Position numbers and translations under genes: made by a program. 64,000 nt of DNA. Origin: Bacteroidota bacterium (GTDB lineage: Bacteria > Bacteroidota > Ignavibacteria > Palsa-1295). Positions 8,111-18,507 of the stretch are shown here, piece by piece. Numbering within the stretch: position 1 is the stretch's first letter; each line of letters begins with the position of its first letter. The notes under the pieces are model-generated. The model had not been told where the DNA came from, did no database searches, and was given only the letters and a program-made list of their open reading frames with translations. Location of the stretch: NCBI GenBank assembly GCA_030706745.1, contig JAUZNX010000001.1:372001-436000 (forward strand), in the 5' to 3' direction.

Positions 8111-8821
8111 CTAATCGTTGTTGGATTGTGCGGTATTGAATTCCCGAAGTTTCTTGTGGGCCCGTTGCGATGCATCACGTGATGCGGCCGCTGCCTCCGC
8201 AGCTTCTTTCTGAGCATCATCGGTTTGTGTCAGCATCTTTTGATAGGTTACCATATCCTTTGGTAGACGAAATTGTGGCTTGCCTTTGACCATCGAATAG
8301 GGAGTGTGCTGAAGGAATAATAGGATGTTCAGTACGTTCGAATAAACTTTGCTCAAGGCTCCAACATATCCATCGAACGCCTTATTATCGGCCATATAGG
8401 ATTCGGCAACCGCCTTGATGAGCCGCTTTTCCCGAACCGGCGGAAATTCACTTTCAAGTATGAATAGTGAATCTTCGAATCGATCGATGGTCGTCTTGCT
8501 ACTGGCGCGATATTGCTTGAGATATTCGATGAATTCCAACGTCAGGCCGGCGTTCGTGGCAAGGTGTGCCGAGTCTAGATTTGTGGCTTCGAGCGGACGA
8601 GTCTTGTTGATTGCCGAAACATGCGCATTGAAGTCCTGCGTGCGCAACGAGAGCGTGTGCATCATCGAGTCGAGCACGTTGTTGGCGCTCATCGTGACGA
8701 GCCGCGTGATCGTCTCTTCTTTGGTCTGAGCTTGCGCGGCTGGCGCCAGCACGATCGAAACAAGAAGCGATACGAAAAGCGACGTGGCGCTTAGAGGAAG
8801 TGCGAGGTAGCGGTACGGCAT
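8111..8821 (-). CDS. Secreted hypothetical protein, helical
   Basis: 236 residues with a Sec signal peptide (hydrophobic stretch about residues 12-30, cleavage near AAQAQ). The mature part is predicted to be almost entirely alpha-helical, with a long alanine/lysine-rich C-terminal helix (KEAAEAAAASRDAS), compatible with a periplasmic coiled coil. I do not recognise a family. It lies between an OmpA-family gene and the GNAT-like acyltransferase on the same strand, with only 6 bp to the latter, so it is probably part of an envelope operon. Confidence 0.72.
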   Translation of the reverse strand: MPYRYLALPLSATSLFVSLLVSIVLAPAAQAQTKEETITRLVTMSANNVLDSMMHTLSLRTQDFNAHVSAINKTRPLEATNLDSAHLATNAGLTLEFIEYLKQYRASSKTTIDRFEDSLFILESEFPPVREKRLIKAVAESYMADNKAFDGYVGALSKVYSNVLNILLFLQHTPYSMVKGKPQFRLPKDMVTYQKMLTQTDDAQKEAAEAAAASRDASQRAHKKLREFNTAQSNND

Positions 8822-8911
8822 GATGGAATCAACTTCCGGCGGGCGTGGAAAGATTCTTTGAAAAAGGGCGCGGAATCCGCGCCCCAGCTTTCCCCCACAG
8901 AATGCCGTGCG

Positions 8912-10117
8912 TTATTGTTTGACGAATTCGACTCTCCGGTTATTGGCCTTGCCCTCCGGTGTGTCGTTGCCCGCGATGGGCTTCGAAGCACCAAAGCCAG
9001 TCGTAGTAAGACGCGAGCCAGCAATACCCATCGCGACAAGCTGCGACTTGACCGCATCGGCCCGCTGCTGTGAGAGCGTCATATTTGATGATGCCGAACC
9101 ATCGCTATCCGTGTGGCCATCGATCTCGAATTTCATGGAGCCATGCGATTTGAGGAAAGCAGCCACGTCATTCAGCACTCCCATGCTCTCCGGCTTGATC
9201 GTCGCCTTGCCTGCCTCGAAGGTGATGCCGTGCGTAACGAACTTCCCATCGGTAAGTAGCTTGCCAATCGTATTCGCACCACCGCCGGAAGCCAGACGGA
9301 AATTCCGAATGGAGATCGGGTTGTTCGCATCGCCGATGCCGCCGATCACGAATTTTACTGGCGTCAAATCACAGTGTGGCACCACAAGCGCGCGCGTGTT
9401 ATCCACGTAGGCCTTGAGTTGATCCGCTTGATAAATGAGCGCCGCATGGTGCCACTTGCCGTAGTACTCTTCGTCGGAACCGAGTTGGCCCCCAGCCAAA
9501 TCTCGTGTGAAGGAGCCCGTATGAACCTCATGACCAAAGAAGATCTCGCGCGGTGTGCCTTCCGCATCGATGAACCGGACCAGTGGTGCCCACTGGTTGT
9601 TGTTCACCTGATAATAATCGAATTCCATCGTGAAGGGATCGCTCAAATACGATGGAGTTTTCATACGAGGTGAGACCAGCACGTAATTCCCATCGGTCAT
9701 GAGAAAGGTCGGCTCTCCATTTACCTTATTCACGACCGCCTGGCCACCTTCCAAATTCCAATGCGCGGGAAACTCGCCATCCTGATCGTCGGCAAAATGG
9801 TCCTCAAAAATAATATTCTCACCGGACTTGAAATCGTAGTTGTTGTAAGCCTTTAAGACTTGCGCCGATTGTTGGGCCGCGGCCGGGCTACCACTCTGTG
9901 TCTGCGGAGTTGACGCGCTCTGCGACGGCTGGTTCTTGGACTTGTTGCCCAACATCGAGTCCATTGCTTCGCCCGTCTTCTCCGTAGCCTTCTGGGTAAC
10001 CTTCTCCTCGACCTTACCATTAATGGCGTCGATCAGGCCGCCGAACTGCGCCATTGCAGGCAACGAGCAGGCACTCAAAAGGAACAAGGCGAGCGGGACG
10101 TATCGTGTAACTTTCAT
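8912..10117 (-). CDS. OmpA-family protein with a lectin-like central domain
   Basis: 401 residues. The signal sequence has LLSAC, which could be a lipobox, followed by SLPAMAQ, which could be a signal peptidase I site; lipoprotein versus soluble export is therefore open. Residues about 95-260 form a beta-sandwich-like (concanavalin/LamG-type) region with FEDHFADDQDGEFP and WNLEGG. The last about 110 residues are a classical OmpA C-terminal peptidoglycan-binding domain, with IDGHTDSDG, LSQQRADAVKSQL and GKANNRRVEF. It probably ties the outer membrane or a surface structure to peptidoglycan. The N-terminal mature region is rich in Q/S/P, a flexible linker. Confidence 0.88.
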   Translation of the reverse strand: MKVTRYVPLALFLLSACSLPAMAQFGGLIDAINGKVEEKVTQKATEKTGEAMDSMLGNKSKNQPSQSASTPQTQSGSPAAAQQSAQVLKAYNNYDFKSGENIIFEDHFADDQDGEFPAHWNLEGGQAVVNKVNGEPTFLMTDGNYVLVSPRMKTPSYLSDPFTMEFDYYQVNNNQWAPLVRFIDAEGTPREIFFGHEVHTGSFTRDLAGGQLGSDEEYYGKWHHAALIYQADQLKAYVDNTRALVVPHCDLTPVKFVIGGIGDANNPISIRNFRLASGGGANTIGKLLTDGKFVTHGITFEAGKATIKPESMGVLNDVAAFLKSHGSMKFEIDGHTDSDGSASSNMTLSQQRADAVKSQLVAMGIAGSRLTTTGFGASKPIAGNDTPEGKANNRRVEFVKQ

Positions 10118-10296
10118 TGGAATAATCCGGTTAGATTGTGGATCGCTTTCTGATCCTGCATCGATGCGGGACCGGGACGTAGTCCTTCGTACCCGAGTGA
10201 ATCCTGCAATTGCACTGATTCGTTTCCCCGAAGTTCGGCTGAAGAGATTGTGACGAGTGTGAGCCGACCCTAATTGATCGTAAAGAAGATGTTACC

Positions 10297-11310
10297 ATGA
10301 TACGTGTAGCTCGAGGATTGTCGCTGTCTCGCTTCTTCCTGCGGTATGGTATCCTCTTGATGATGCTCGGCTTCATTGCTGTTCCCGTATTTGCGCACCC
10401 GCCGCCGCATTCACCCGCTGATAAGTCCCTGTATGTGATCTTCGCTGCCCCGATGTCCGCTTCTCTTTCGTACTCAACGATCGCCTTTACGAGTGAAACC
10501 TTCGTCCTAGGTGTGTACAGTACGACCCAGGAACGCTATGACACCTGGCTCCATGCAGGAGGGAATTTCTCTTATACCGAAGATATTCCCAATGCCTTCG
10601 CGAAGTGGTCGGTAAGTGGATATGCCAATGGAACCGCGACGGTTGGCAAAATCAGACCCCTTTCTGACCCGCACGATCCGGACGCGAGAGCCTACTATGA
10701 TGCCCCGGAGAACGATGTCAGTCCGGTCACGATCTCCGTCGAGGTGACCGGCAGGGACGGCCTGCAGCATACCGCATCCGTGAAGATAAGCGTCGTCCAC
10801 AAGTCTTTTGTTTATCTTTATCAAGTCGGAATTGGATTTAAGTGTATGAGCATCAATCCGACCGCGAGTGCCGATGTGCATGAGATCGACCGCATGGAAG
10901 TTGATTTTAATCTCAAGCGCAATGCAACGGGAGATGGATGTACATCGGAAATTACGAGCGGGCCGATGATCGTAAAGGACGACGAGACAGGCAAAGGATC
11001 ATGCGATCCTTCCATCAAAACCGGAATTACACTTGGAAGAACGATGGAGGTGACTGATTTCCGTTGCACCTACACTGGCTCCGACAATCTGCTCCGCTTT
11101 CGAGTCAAATTCCACAATCCTGATTGCCCCGGATACAAGAATGTGCTACTCCTGACCGGCGGGACGATCGTGGATATGCCTGTTAAACCATCATCGAACT
11201 CCGAACTCGTGCCCGAGCTACATCCGAAGCCTTATACCGAGGTGGTCTCTCCCAAGACGACTACAGGGGAAGTATTAAGGACCGGATGGAGCCTGAAAGA
11301 AGTGGATTGA
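10297..11310 (+). CDS. Secreted hypothetical protein
   Basis: 337 residues with an N-terminal signal sequence (hydrophobic about residues 15-35, cleavage near VFAHP). The mature part is beta-rich; four cysteines occur in the second half (KCMS, GCTS, GSCD, FRCT). There is no recognisable enzymatic motif and no T9SS tail. It is divergent from the OmpA-family gene and followed 59 bp later by another secreted-protein gene, so the two may share a transcript. The family is unknown to me. Confidence 0.7.
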   Translation: MIRVARGLSLSRFFLRYGILLMMLGFIAVPVFAHPPPHSPADKSLYVIFAAPMSASLSYSTIAFTSETFVLGVYSTTQERYDTWLHAGGNFSYTEDIPNAFAKWSVSGYANGTATVGKIRPLSDPHDPDARAYYDAPENDVSPVTISVEVTGRDGLQHTASVKISVVHKSFVYLYQVGIGFKCMSINPTASADVHEIDRMEVDFNLKRNATGDGCTSEITSGPMIVKDDETGKGSCDPSIKTGITLGRTMEVTDFRCTYTGSDNLLRFRVKFHNPDCPGYKNVLLLTGGTIVDMPVKPSSNSELVPELHPKPYTEVVSPKTTTGEVLRTGWSLKEVD

Positions 11311-11369
11311 GTGCGCTCCACCTGTAACGGCTCATTCCAAAGTACTCTATCAAAGTGATAACAGTATCA

Positions 11370-12722
11370 ATGAAAAATATCAGCACCATCATCGTTGCAC
11401 TCATCGGACTCTGCTTCATGACCGGAAGCACGCGCGCGCAGTCGATTGCTAAAATCGACATGATCAAAACCCTGGATGAAATTCCGGCGCCACCAGCATC
11501 CACCGTGGAAGCGCACGCAAGGGCAACCTGTACCGATAGTCGCTGCAAGGTGGACGAGCTGTTCAACGCGTACGAGCGAGATATACAATCGGCCCGGAAA
11601 CAATGGGAAACATTGAACGCGGTTCAGTCGCGTCAGGTCGATAGCAACAAACGTCTTGCCTCGGCACTCGGCGCGGCACAGGGGAAGTCCAAGAAGGACC
11701 AGATCGAGATCGCGGGGAAGAATCTTCCTGGCGTGAATAAGAAGGCGCTTACGCTGGCGGAAGTAATGCAAGATCCTGAGTCCATGAAGAAGATTGCGGC
11801 AATGTCGCAAGATGAGAAGCTGGCGTACATCCAGAGCATTTTGAATCCTCATTCGAACCCGGTCGTCGGACAGGACGCTGGAATGGCAACTACCAAGCAG
11901 GGCTTTCAGCAGCGGATGATCCACGATCCTGCGTTTGCCGCTGCGTGGAAGAAGAAGACACCTGCCGAGCAAGATGCATATTTCAAAGAACAAGCATCGA
12001 AGAACGGCACCGACTGGAAGTCGATGGCTTCTCAATCGCGAAAACGGGCCGCTGCTTCAGCTCCCAAGGAAACGGTGACGTCCTCTGGCGGCACCGGCAA
12101 TTCTAACGACCTTCTGGGCTTCGACGATGATTCGAAGGCCGCTACGGGTTCGCCTGCATCGCAACTGAAGCAACAGTCTGATGCGGCGATGCAGGGACTC
12201 CTTGTGTTCAAAGTCTCGACAGACCAGGCCTCGGCGCGGATTGTTGAGATCCTCGATGCGACCCCGGCGAAGCAGGATTCAGCGCGCGTAATGCATGACA
12301 GGGAGCTGAAGACAAAAGCCAAACGGATCGGTGTGGCTGTCATCCATGATGAGCCTGGCTACCACGCAATTCGATTGAAGTCCGTTACCGATGAAATCAA
12401 TGCCGTCAACATAGCGCTCGGCAATGTTGCCAACGCATTCAAACGCGATAAGGAACAACTCGATCACATCTGCGCCGGCTACAATACCAGCCTCATGCAA
12501 TCGCGGTACGGCGAAACGCTGACGACCCCTGAGGATCAAATGCTCGTGACCAACCTTGCGCAGACTCAAGTTCGCGCAATGAGTTATATCGATCAGATGG
12601 AAGTCGCGCTCAAAGAGATCTATCCACGAGTCGCATTTCTCGAAATCCAAAAAGCGGTAATTGAAAAAGAGACATTTGGCAACTACGAAGAACTCATGGT
12701 GAAGGGCGAGGGAGACGATTAG
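11370..12722 (+). CDS. Secreted hypothetical helical protein
   Basis: 450 residues from the ATG at 11370, which gives a clean signal peptide ending in TRAQS; an in-frame GTG at 11355 would only add five residues. The mature part is strongly charged and helical, with long lysine/glutamine/alanine-rich helices, a low-complexity linker around residue 230-270 (SSGGTGNSND) and a second helical domain to the end. It resembles a periplasmic coiled-coil protein. No family is recognised, and no T9SS tail is present. Confidence 0.72.
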   Translation: MKNISTIIVALIGLCFMTGSTRAQSIAKIDMIKTLDEIPAPPASTVEAHARATCTDSRCKVDELFNAYERDIQSARKQWETLNAVQSRQVDSNKRLASALGAAQGKSKKDQIEIAGKNLPGVNKKALTLAEVMQDPESMKKIAAMSQDEKLAYIQSILNPHSNPVVGQDAGMATTKQGFQQRMIHDPAFAAAWKKKTPAEQDAYFKEQASKNGTDWKSMASQSRKRAAASAPKETVTSSGGTGNSNDLLGFDDDSKAATGSPASQLKQQSDAAMQGLLVFKVSTDQASARIVEILDATPAKQDSARVMHDRELKTKAKRIGVAVIHDEPGYHAIRLKSVTDEINAVNIALGNVANAFKRDKEQLDHICAGYNTSLMQSRYGETLTTPEDQMLVTNLAQTQVRAMSYIDQMEVALKEIYPRVAFLEIQKAVIEKETFGNYEELMVKGEGDD

Positions 12723-12791
12723 CTCTCCGTCGTACCATCGATGACTCTTGCAAACACCATCTTTACTTACATTCCAACTATCAAAACGACC

Positions 12792-13643
12792 ATGAATCTT
12801 CGCTACATACTGGTTCTCCTATTCGGGCTTCTTACTAGCACCACGTCGTCAGCCCAAATCCCAAACGGCGGTTTCGAAACCTGGACCAGCGGCCAGCCGG
12901 ATAGCTGGTACGGATTTAACACCGTGCAGTCATCCGATGCTCACTCCGGCAGTTCCGCCGCCAAGGGGCAAGTCGGCTTAAGCTTCCCTACCCTTGCTGC
13001 GATGATTGTTACAACGAATGACCCCACAACACTCGGTGTTCCTTACACGGGTCGACCTGGGAGTTTCACCGGCTATTATAAATTCTCACCCATAGCCGGA
13101 AGCAACGATACGTTGTCCTTCATCGCCATGTTTACAAAATACGACGCGACACTCGGCAAGAATATCATCGGCTATGGACGGATCGCAACCGCCGCCGCTG
13201 CCGGGACCTATACTCAATTTACTGTTCCGATTCAGTGGCTTACAAGTGACGCGCCAGACACCGTTGCGGCCAGTATTGAAACGACAGAGTCCGCGAATGG
13301 AATCGGCACCTCGGGGACGACCTTCGAAGTGGACGATGTGAGTTTCGGAGGCAGCAGTGATGTAGCGGAAAGCACCGCACCCTCACTCTCGTTATCCGCA
13401 AGCGTTCCGAATCCAGTATTCTCCAGTTCGAAGATCAAATATTCGCTTGCGAACGATGGCCCCGCAACGCTCACGCTTTATGATGAGACTGGACGGCAAA
13501 TCGCAGTTCTTGCCAGTGGTTTCCAAACGGCGGGCAATCACATGGCCATTTTCGATGGCTCCAGCCTCCCAGCAGGTACGTACTATTACCGCCTTGCCAC
13601 GGCCGATCAATCCAGCGGGCGCTTGCTCCAATTGATCAAGTAA
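12792..13643 (+). CDS. Secreted PCMD/jelly-roll-like protein with T9SS sorting domain
   Basis: 283 residues from the ATG at 12792, which gives a signal peptide ending SSAQ. The mature protein starts IPNGGFETW, the signature of beta-jelly-roll carbohydrate-binding-like domains (PCMD-type) common in T9SS cargo. The C-terminal about 80 residues contain SVPNPVFSSSKI, LYDETGRQI and PAGTYYYRLA, a T9SS type A sorting domain. It is probably a surface-exposed glycan-binding protein; no catalytic residues are visible. Confidence 0.83.
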   Translation: MNLRYILVLLFGLLTSTTSSAQIPNGGFETWTSGQPDSWYGFNTVQSSDAHSGSSAAKGQVGLSFPTLAAMIVTTNDPTTLGVPYTGRPGSFTGYYKFSPIAGSNDTLSFIAMFTKYDATLGKNIIGYGRIATAAAAGTYTQFTVPIQWLTSDAPDTVAASIETTESANGIGTSGTTFEVDDVSFGGSSDVAESTAPSLSLSASVPNPVFSSSKIKYSLANDGPATLTLYDETGRQIAVLASGFQTAGNHMAIFDGSSLPAGTYYYRLATADQSSGRLLQLIK

Positions 13644-13697
13644 GAGACAGCCGTACGGGATTGGGGCGTGGCAGTATCTATCATCCCACGATAATTC

Positions 13698-16124
13698 CTA
13701 AACCGCCCCGATCCGCTCATCCCCCTGTAACAGCGGCTTCTCATACACGCGGTACCGCTTGTACGGCTCGCCGTTCATCACCTGTGCAGCGCGCGACATC
13801 ATCGCATTGTCCTCGAGCACCCAGGATGCTTCGCCAAACTTGATGCCCTTCTTGCTCGATCGCTCCAGAATCTCGCGATACATCATCGCATCGACGGCGC
13901 GGCCACGATACTCCGGCATGACGCCCAGCAGTATGATGCGCAACGTGTCGATCGACTTCTTTTTCGTCATGAGATTCGAGATCGCGGTCGGCAAATTCAT
14001 CGCGCCCTTCGGGATCGGCTTGCCGGCAAGGAATGCCTGATTGATGTCCGGCACGCAAAGCGAAAAGCCGATCGTCTGCGGCTTTCCATCCGCGCCGGGT
14101 ACTTCAGCGAACAGGACAAAATCCGGATCGATAATTTGCTTCAGTTCACCGGCCAGCATGGTGATCTCATCCTGCGTGAGCGCCACGGCACCCCAGTTCT
14201 CTTCCCAGCCGCGACCGTAGAGATCGCGAATGAGATTCACCTCTTCATCGAACTTCTTCATGTTGAGCGGACGCAAACGCACCTTCGAGCGCTCGCGAAG
14301 CATCGTGGTGACGCGCTCGATTTTCGGCGAGAGTCCGATGCTCTGCGTGATGCGCCATGCCAGCAAGTCCTTCGCCTTTTTGTATCCAGCCGCATTCCAA
14401 AGTTTCTGATAATACTCCGGATGATACGGCATCATCACGGCTGGCGGAAACTCGAAGCCATCGACGAGCAATCCGACTTCATCATTGATCGATGGACTGA
14501 TCGGACCGCGCACTTCCGTCATGCCGCGCGAACGGAGCCAATCCTCCGCCGCGCCAAACAGCGCGTTGGCAACCTGCTGATCGTTGATCGAATCATAAAA
14601 TCCGACGAAGCCTGTTTTATCACCATAGATCTCGTTGTGACTATAGTTGATGATGGCGGCGATGCGCCCAACCGTTCGACCCGACCCGTCCTCGGCAAGG
14701 AAAAGCTGCGAGATCGCATGTTTGTAAAACGGATTCTTCACTTCGTCGATCAGCCGCATGCGGTCCATCTCGAGCGGCGGCACCCAATTCGGCACGTTCT
14801 CATAGAGCGCCCACGGAAGCCGGACAAAGCGGAGCTTATCCTTGCGGCCATCAACTTTGTGGATGTGGATCTTCTTTGCGCTGGCAGCACCAACCGCGTG
14901 AATCTCAGCTGTTGGCTCTGCGGCTTCCTCTTCATCGAGGACTCCAAGCTCTTCGCCGATTTCCTTGAAGAGTTCGAGGATGCGGTCCAGGTGCTCTTTT
15001 TCATGCGTCGCCATGAAGCTCGTGCGCATCATCTGCAGACCGGGCATCACGCCAGGCGAAATAAATGCATTGACGAACACGCCGGCATCGAACAACTTGC
15101 GCCAGAAGACGAACGTCTTCACATCATCACCGATGATGACCGGCACGATTCCAGTCTTCGACTCGATGATCTTGAAGCCCATCGCCTTGAACTCGCGACG
15201 CATGTAGTCGGCATTATCGATCAGGTGCTGAATGCGCTCCGGCTCCGCCCGCAAAATCTTCAGCGATTCGAGTGCCGCAGCAACCGAGGCTGGGGTCGGG
15301 CTCGCAGAGAAGATCAGCGCAGGCGAATTATGTTTGACATAGTTGATGACGCGCTCCTCGCCGACAACGAAACCACCAAGACTCGCGAACGTCTTCGAAA
15401 ACGTCCCCATCGTCATGTCGGTCTCTTTGACGAGATTGAAGTAGCTCGCCGTGCCACGTCCACCCTCGCCAATGACACCGACCGCGTGCGCATCATCCAC
15501 CATGACACGCGCATTGTACATTCCAGCGATCTCGACCATGCGCGGCAGATCGACGATCTCGCCCGAAGTCGAGAAGACGCCATCGCTGACGATGAGCTTC
15601 GGCGCATCCACCGGCAGCTTCGAAAGCCGACGCTCCATGTCCGCCATGTCGTTGTGGTTGTAACGGACCACTTCGCCGTACATCCCTTTCGACATCAAGT
15701 TACCCGCAACGATGCACGCGTGATTATCCCGATCGCTAATCACATATTCACCACGCTGGCACAGTGTCGGGATGACGCCTTGCGCAGTCTGGTAGCCGGT
15801 CGAAAAAAGCAGACACGCTTCCTTCTGGAAGTAGTCAGCCATTTCGTGCTCCAGCTCTTCGTGCAGCCGGACCGTCCCGGTCAGATACCTCGAGCCCGAG
15901 CAGCCGGTGCCATAGCGCTCGATGGCATGGATCGCCGCCTCCTTGACACGCGGATCGGCGGTCAGCCCGAGATAATTATTCGAGCCGGCCATGATGATCT
16001 TCCGGCCTTCGATCTGAACGACCGGGCCTTCGTTTTCCTCGATCGCGCGAAAATACGGGTAGTAACCGGCTTCCTTGACCTCATCGGCTCGCGTGAAGTC
16101 GTAACATTTTTGAAATAGGTCCAC
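13698..16124 (-). CDS. spt: Serine palmitoyltransferase fused to a GNAT-like acyltransferase
   Basis: 808 residues, about twice the usual length of serine palmitoyltransferase (SPT, about 395-400). Residues 1-395 are a pyridoxal-phosphate alpha-oxoamine synthase of the Bacteroides SPT type: YPYFRAIE near the start, [14 protein letters not shown], the ring-stacking His135 in DRDNHACIV, the DDAH cofactor motif (210-213) and the Schiff-base lysine K244 in [14 protein letters not shown] condenses serine with a fatty acyl thioester to 3-ketosphinganine, the first sphingolipid step. An acidic linker (396-415, [10 protein letters not shown]) leads to residues 416-808, a full-length homologue of the acyltransferase at 6974-8104. 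The fusion is continuous in one frame without a stop. I infer that the second half N-acylates the sphingoid base (a bacterial ceramide synthase role); BioF- or KBL-type activity of the first half is less likely. Confidence 0.88.
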   Translation of the reverse strand: MDLFQKCYDFTRADEVKEAGYYPYFRAIEENEGPVVQIEGRKIIMAGSNNYLGLTADPRVKEAAIHAIERYGTGCSGSRYLTGTVRLHEELEHEMADYFQKEACLLFSTGYQTAQGVIPTLCQRGEYVISDRDNHACIVAGNLMSKGMYGEVVRYNHNDMADMERRLSKLPVDAPKLIVSDGVFSTSGEIVDLPRMVEIAGMYNARVMVDDAHAVGVIGEGGRGTASYFNLVKETDMTMGTFSKTFASLGGFVVGEERVINYVKHNSPALIFSASPTPASVAAALESLKILRAEPERIQHLIDNADYMRREFKAMGFKIIESKTGIVPVIIGDDVKTFVFWRKLFDAGVFVNAFISPGVMPGLQMMRTSFMATHEKEHLDRILELFKEIGEELGVLDEEEAAEPTAEIHAVGAASAKKIHIHKVDGRKDKLRFVRLPWALYENVPNWVPPLEMDRMRLIDEVKNPFYKHAISQLFLAEDGSGRTVGRIAAIINYSHNEIYGDKTGFVGFYDSINDQQVANALFGAAEDWLRSRGMTEVRGPISPSINDEVGLLVDGFEFPPAVMMPYHPEYYQKLWNAAGYKKAKDLLAWRITQSIGLSPKIERVTTMLRERSKVRLRPLNMKKFDEEVNLIRDLYGRGWEENWGAVALTQDEITMLAGELKQIIDPDFVLFAEVPGADGKPQTIGFSLCVPDINQAFLAGKPIPKGAMNLPTAISNLMTKKKSIDTLRIILLGVMPEYRGRAVDAMMYREILERSSKKGIKFGEASWVLEDNAMMSRAAQVMNGEPYKRYRVYEKPLLQGDERIGAV

Positions 16125-16895
16125 AGAGTAAGGGGGTAAATGTCAAATGCTCGAGCCCGCCTAACGCAAAACCGAGCGAAAATGTCATTCACCCAAATGG
16201 ACTGCCTTCAACCCGATCAGGGGAGGCAAACCGCCCCTCGTCATTTCCGCGAAAGCCAGTACGCATTCATCACGCTTTCTTCTTGAAGCGATTTTCTCTC
16301 TTTTGAATTGTCATTTAATGAACGCCCTCTCCAGTTGCGCGAAATCGCCTAAGTTGTCAATGAGCAAGACAGGTGCCTATGACCTCACCACCTAATATAG
16401 CACACGAAAGTCCGCGATGCAAGGGCTTCGTCAAAAAAGTCACAACAATAATTGTGGCCTGGTTTCCCGGACCAGCCCCACGGTGCTGCGGCCCCTCACC
16501 ACGACGCACGGCTAGCAGGTCATCCTCAATATTCTGGTGAATGCCCTTATGACTGAACTATTAGTGATCCATCTATGTCAATTCTTGCATCACAGGTGAG
16601 CGCCAGTCTCACACCCACTCCCAAAGAAGTCAGATCCTGACCGTTCGCGAGTGCCGGTCCACGGTCCGGATAATGGTAGTTGGAAGCGATAGGATGAGCA
16701 GTAGTCTATTATCAAACATAATGCAGCTATCGTTTTCAACAAATCGAGTTCTTCGTTCGCCCGACGTCCTGCCGCCGGACATATTCCCATGTCCATTGAC
16801 TTATTTGGATGTGTTATTCATGCCTCACATCGTTCGGGGTTCATCGCTCACTCTCCTTTCGCGTCGTCCCTTCATACATCCCGCGCCATTCGATC
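16125..16895. other. 770-bp region without a supported gene
   Basis: No reading frame here looks real. The part next to the SPT fusion is its leader; it holds a weak stem (aggggagg/ccgcccct, about 16220-16238, one mismatch) without a U-tract. Farther right are two short GC-rich self-complementary stretches near 16465 and 16660. The right-hand 150 bp probably hold the promoter of the sigma-factor gene, but I cannot pick a convincing one. No tRNA, tmRNA, 6S or RNase P signature was recognised. Confidence 0.6.
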
Positions 16896-17429
16896 ATGGC
16901 ATCCAATGAGCTTGTTCGGGAAGCAGTTCGACAGTGGCCCTCCGTTGTGCGCTCACTGGGTCGGAGCTATGCCTCGTCTACTTCTACAGCCGAACGTGAA
17001 GACGCTGCGTCTGAAGCACTCCACCGTTATCACCATACCCTGATCTCTGGCAAACTCCGTAGCGAGCACAGAGCATTCAGCTTCATGCGAAGGACCGCCG
17101 GGAGAATTCTCCAACGGCAAATTAAGCGCAACGCTCGCACAACACATCTTGACGATTTTCATCGTGACCCGCAGACAGAAGACAAGCTTAAGTCGTTTGA
17201 AGCGAAAGCAACTTTGAGCGTCATTCTCGGTGCACTCAAAGCATCCGATCGAGAGATTATCTTAATGAGGCATAGACTTGGACTCTCATTCGATGAAATC
17301 GGAACAATGCGCGGCAGAACTTACGCAACCGTGCAGCGGCAATACGAACGTGCCATTGAGCGAGCACAAGTGATCGCGGGAGTGAGGAAGCCTCGGGGTG
17401 GTACTAAAAGAAATTCTAAGAATAATTGA
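16896..17429 (+). CDS. Small sigma-70-family (ECF-like) RNA polymerase sigma factor
   Basis: 177 residues from the ATG at 16896; the frame is open farther upstream but that sequence is not protein-like. The N-terminal part has a sigma region 2-like helix pair (AEREDAASEALHRYHHTLISG, then FSFMRRTAGRILQRQ). The C-terminal part has a region 4 helix-turn-helix (ASDREIILMRHRLGLSFDEI, GRTYATVQRQYERA). The tail is basic (KPRGGTKRNSKNN). No anti-sigma gene is next to it. It is followed by four co-directional genes for exported proteins (17473-21106), which may be its targets or simply co-transcribed. Confidence 0.82.
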   Translation: MASNELVREAVRQWPSVVRSLGRSYASSTSTAEREDAASEALHRYHHTLISGKLRSEHRAFSFMRRTAGRILQRQIKRNARTTHLDDFHRDPQTEDKLKSFEAKATLSVILGALKASDREIILMRHRLGLSFDEIGTMRGRTYATVQRQYERAIERAQVIAGVRKPRGGTKRNSKNN

Positions 17430-17472
17430 AATCGCGTGTCGGATTTTTGGGGCGAGGTGACTCATACCATGT

Positions 17473-18498
17473 ATGAAGAACATCTTGATCTCATTCGTTT
17501 TGATTCTCGGCTTTGTTTCGGTGACGCAAGCACAGCTTGGAGATACCATTCAGTATCGCACGCTCGTTAGCTATCTCGGCGATTCAACAACGTTCAATTA
17601 TCGAATCGGCGAAGTAGGGCTCCTGCAGTCAACGACGGCCAGCTATGTGGGTTTTGTTTCAGGACCTTGGACGGCCCCTGAGCAGGATTTCTTGGTATCA
17701 TTGCCGTTCACGATCTCTGGCAGTACTGACACACTGTCGTTCTATAGAACGCTGAACATGGATACGAAGGACGTCCTTGAGACCAGCGTGGACATGACAG
17801 TCCAAGGAGCTCAGTTCGACTCAGTCTTGGCGGCGTGGGACACGATCATGAGTAGTAGAGTCGTACACCCCGATACATCTTACTTCGCCGTTTCTTCGAT
17901 GTTGAACTACATTGTCGAAATAAGAAGGGCTTCGGATAGCTCGATACTGTTGGGCCTCGATACCGTCAGGGCTTACGTGAATTCATTAGGCAATTTGAGA
18001 TATAGCACAACTAAGAATACTCCCTCGCATCGTGTCTGTTCGATTGGAAGTATCGGTACCGGAACGAGCGTCTTCTTGGATGTTCGACTGGTGACGCTTC
18101 TACCGATAGGATCTACCCTCGCTCATAACGCGCATCTCCACGCACTCCAGGATCCGACTTTAGTTTCGCCGATTTGCGGGCAGTATCAAGATAATTGTGA
18201 TCCGGGTGCGGAAAAACGGTCGCAACTCTTTAACAACACAGCTACTGGTTACTCACTTTCTGCTACGACATTCGATAACACTGGTGGCCGATTGCACGTC
18301 ACCATCGACTGCTCCGTCGGAGGTCAAGTGGAGTGCGACATCGTTAACGTACTCGGTGAGATTGTTGCTGCGAATGTCTCCACCCTGTCACCAGGCCTGT
18401 CATCATTCGATTTTGACGTGAGCAAACTACAAAGAGGTCCGTACTTCCTCCGCTTGACGGATGGTATAACCACGACAACCAACAAAATTCAACTATAA
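17473..18498 (+). CDS. Secreted protein with T9SS-type C-terminal domain
   Basis: 341 residues with a signal peptide ending TQAQL. The mature part is beta-rich and serine/threonine-rich. The C-terminal 80 residues (LHVTIDCSVGG, VNVLGEIVAA, LQRGPYFLRLTDG, NKIQL) match the fold pattern of a T9SS type A domain, though the usual PNP motif is replaced (FDNTGGRLHV), which may mark a divergent copy. A cysteine cluster (CGQYQDNCDPG) precedes it. First of four exported-protein genes after the sigma factor. Function is unknown. Confidence 0.75.
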   Translation: MKNILISFVLILGFVSVTQAQLGDTIQYRTLVSYLGDSTTFNYRIGEVGLLQSTTASYVGFVSGPWTAPEQDFLVSLPFTISGSTDTLSFYRTLNMDTKDVLETSVDMTVQGAQFDSVLAAWDTIMSSRVVHPDTSYFAVSSMLNYIVEIRRASDSSILLGLDTVRAYVNSLGNLRYSTTKNTPSHRVCSIGSIGTGTSVFLDVRLVTLLPIGSTLAHNAHLHALQDPTLVSPICGQYQDNCDPGAEKRSQLFNNTATGYSLSATTFDNTGGRLHVTIDCSVGGQVECDIVNVLGEIVAANVSTLSPGLSSFDFDVSKLQRGPYFLRLTDGITTTTNKIQL

Positions 18499-18507
18499 GA
18501 CACGATT

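Noticed and set aside
14136-16118. 660-codon open frame on the plus strand opposite the SPT fusion
   Set aside because: It is a shadow of the SPT fusion: composition is H/R/D-rich with no domain, and the opposite strand has full catalytic motifs.
16590-16796. 68-codon minus-strand frame in the long spacer
   Set aside because: No start context, no conserved features, low-complexity composition.
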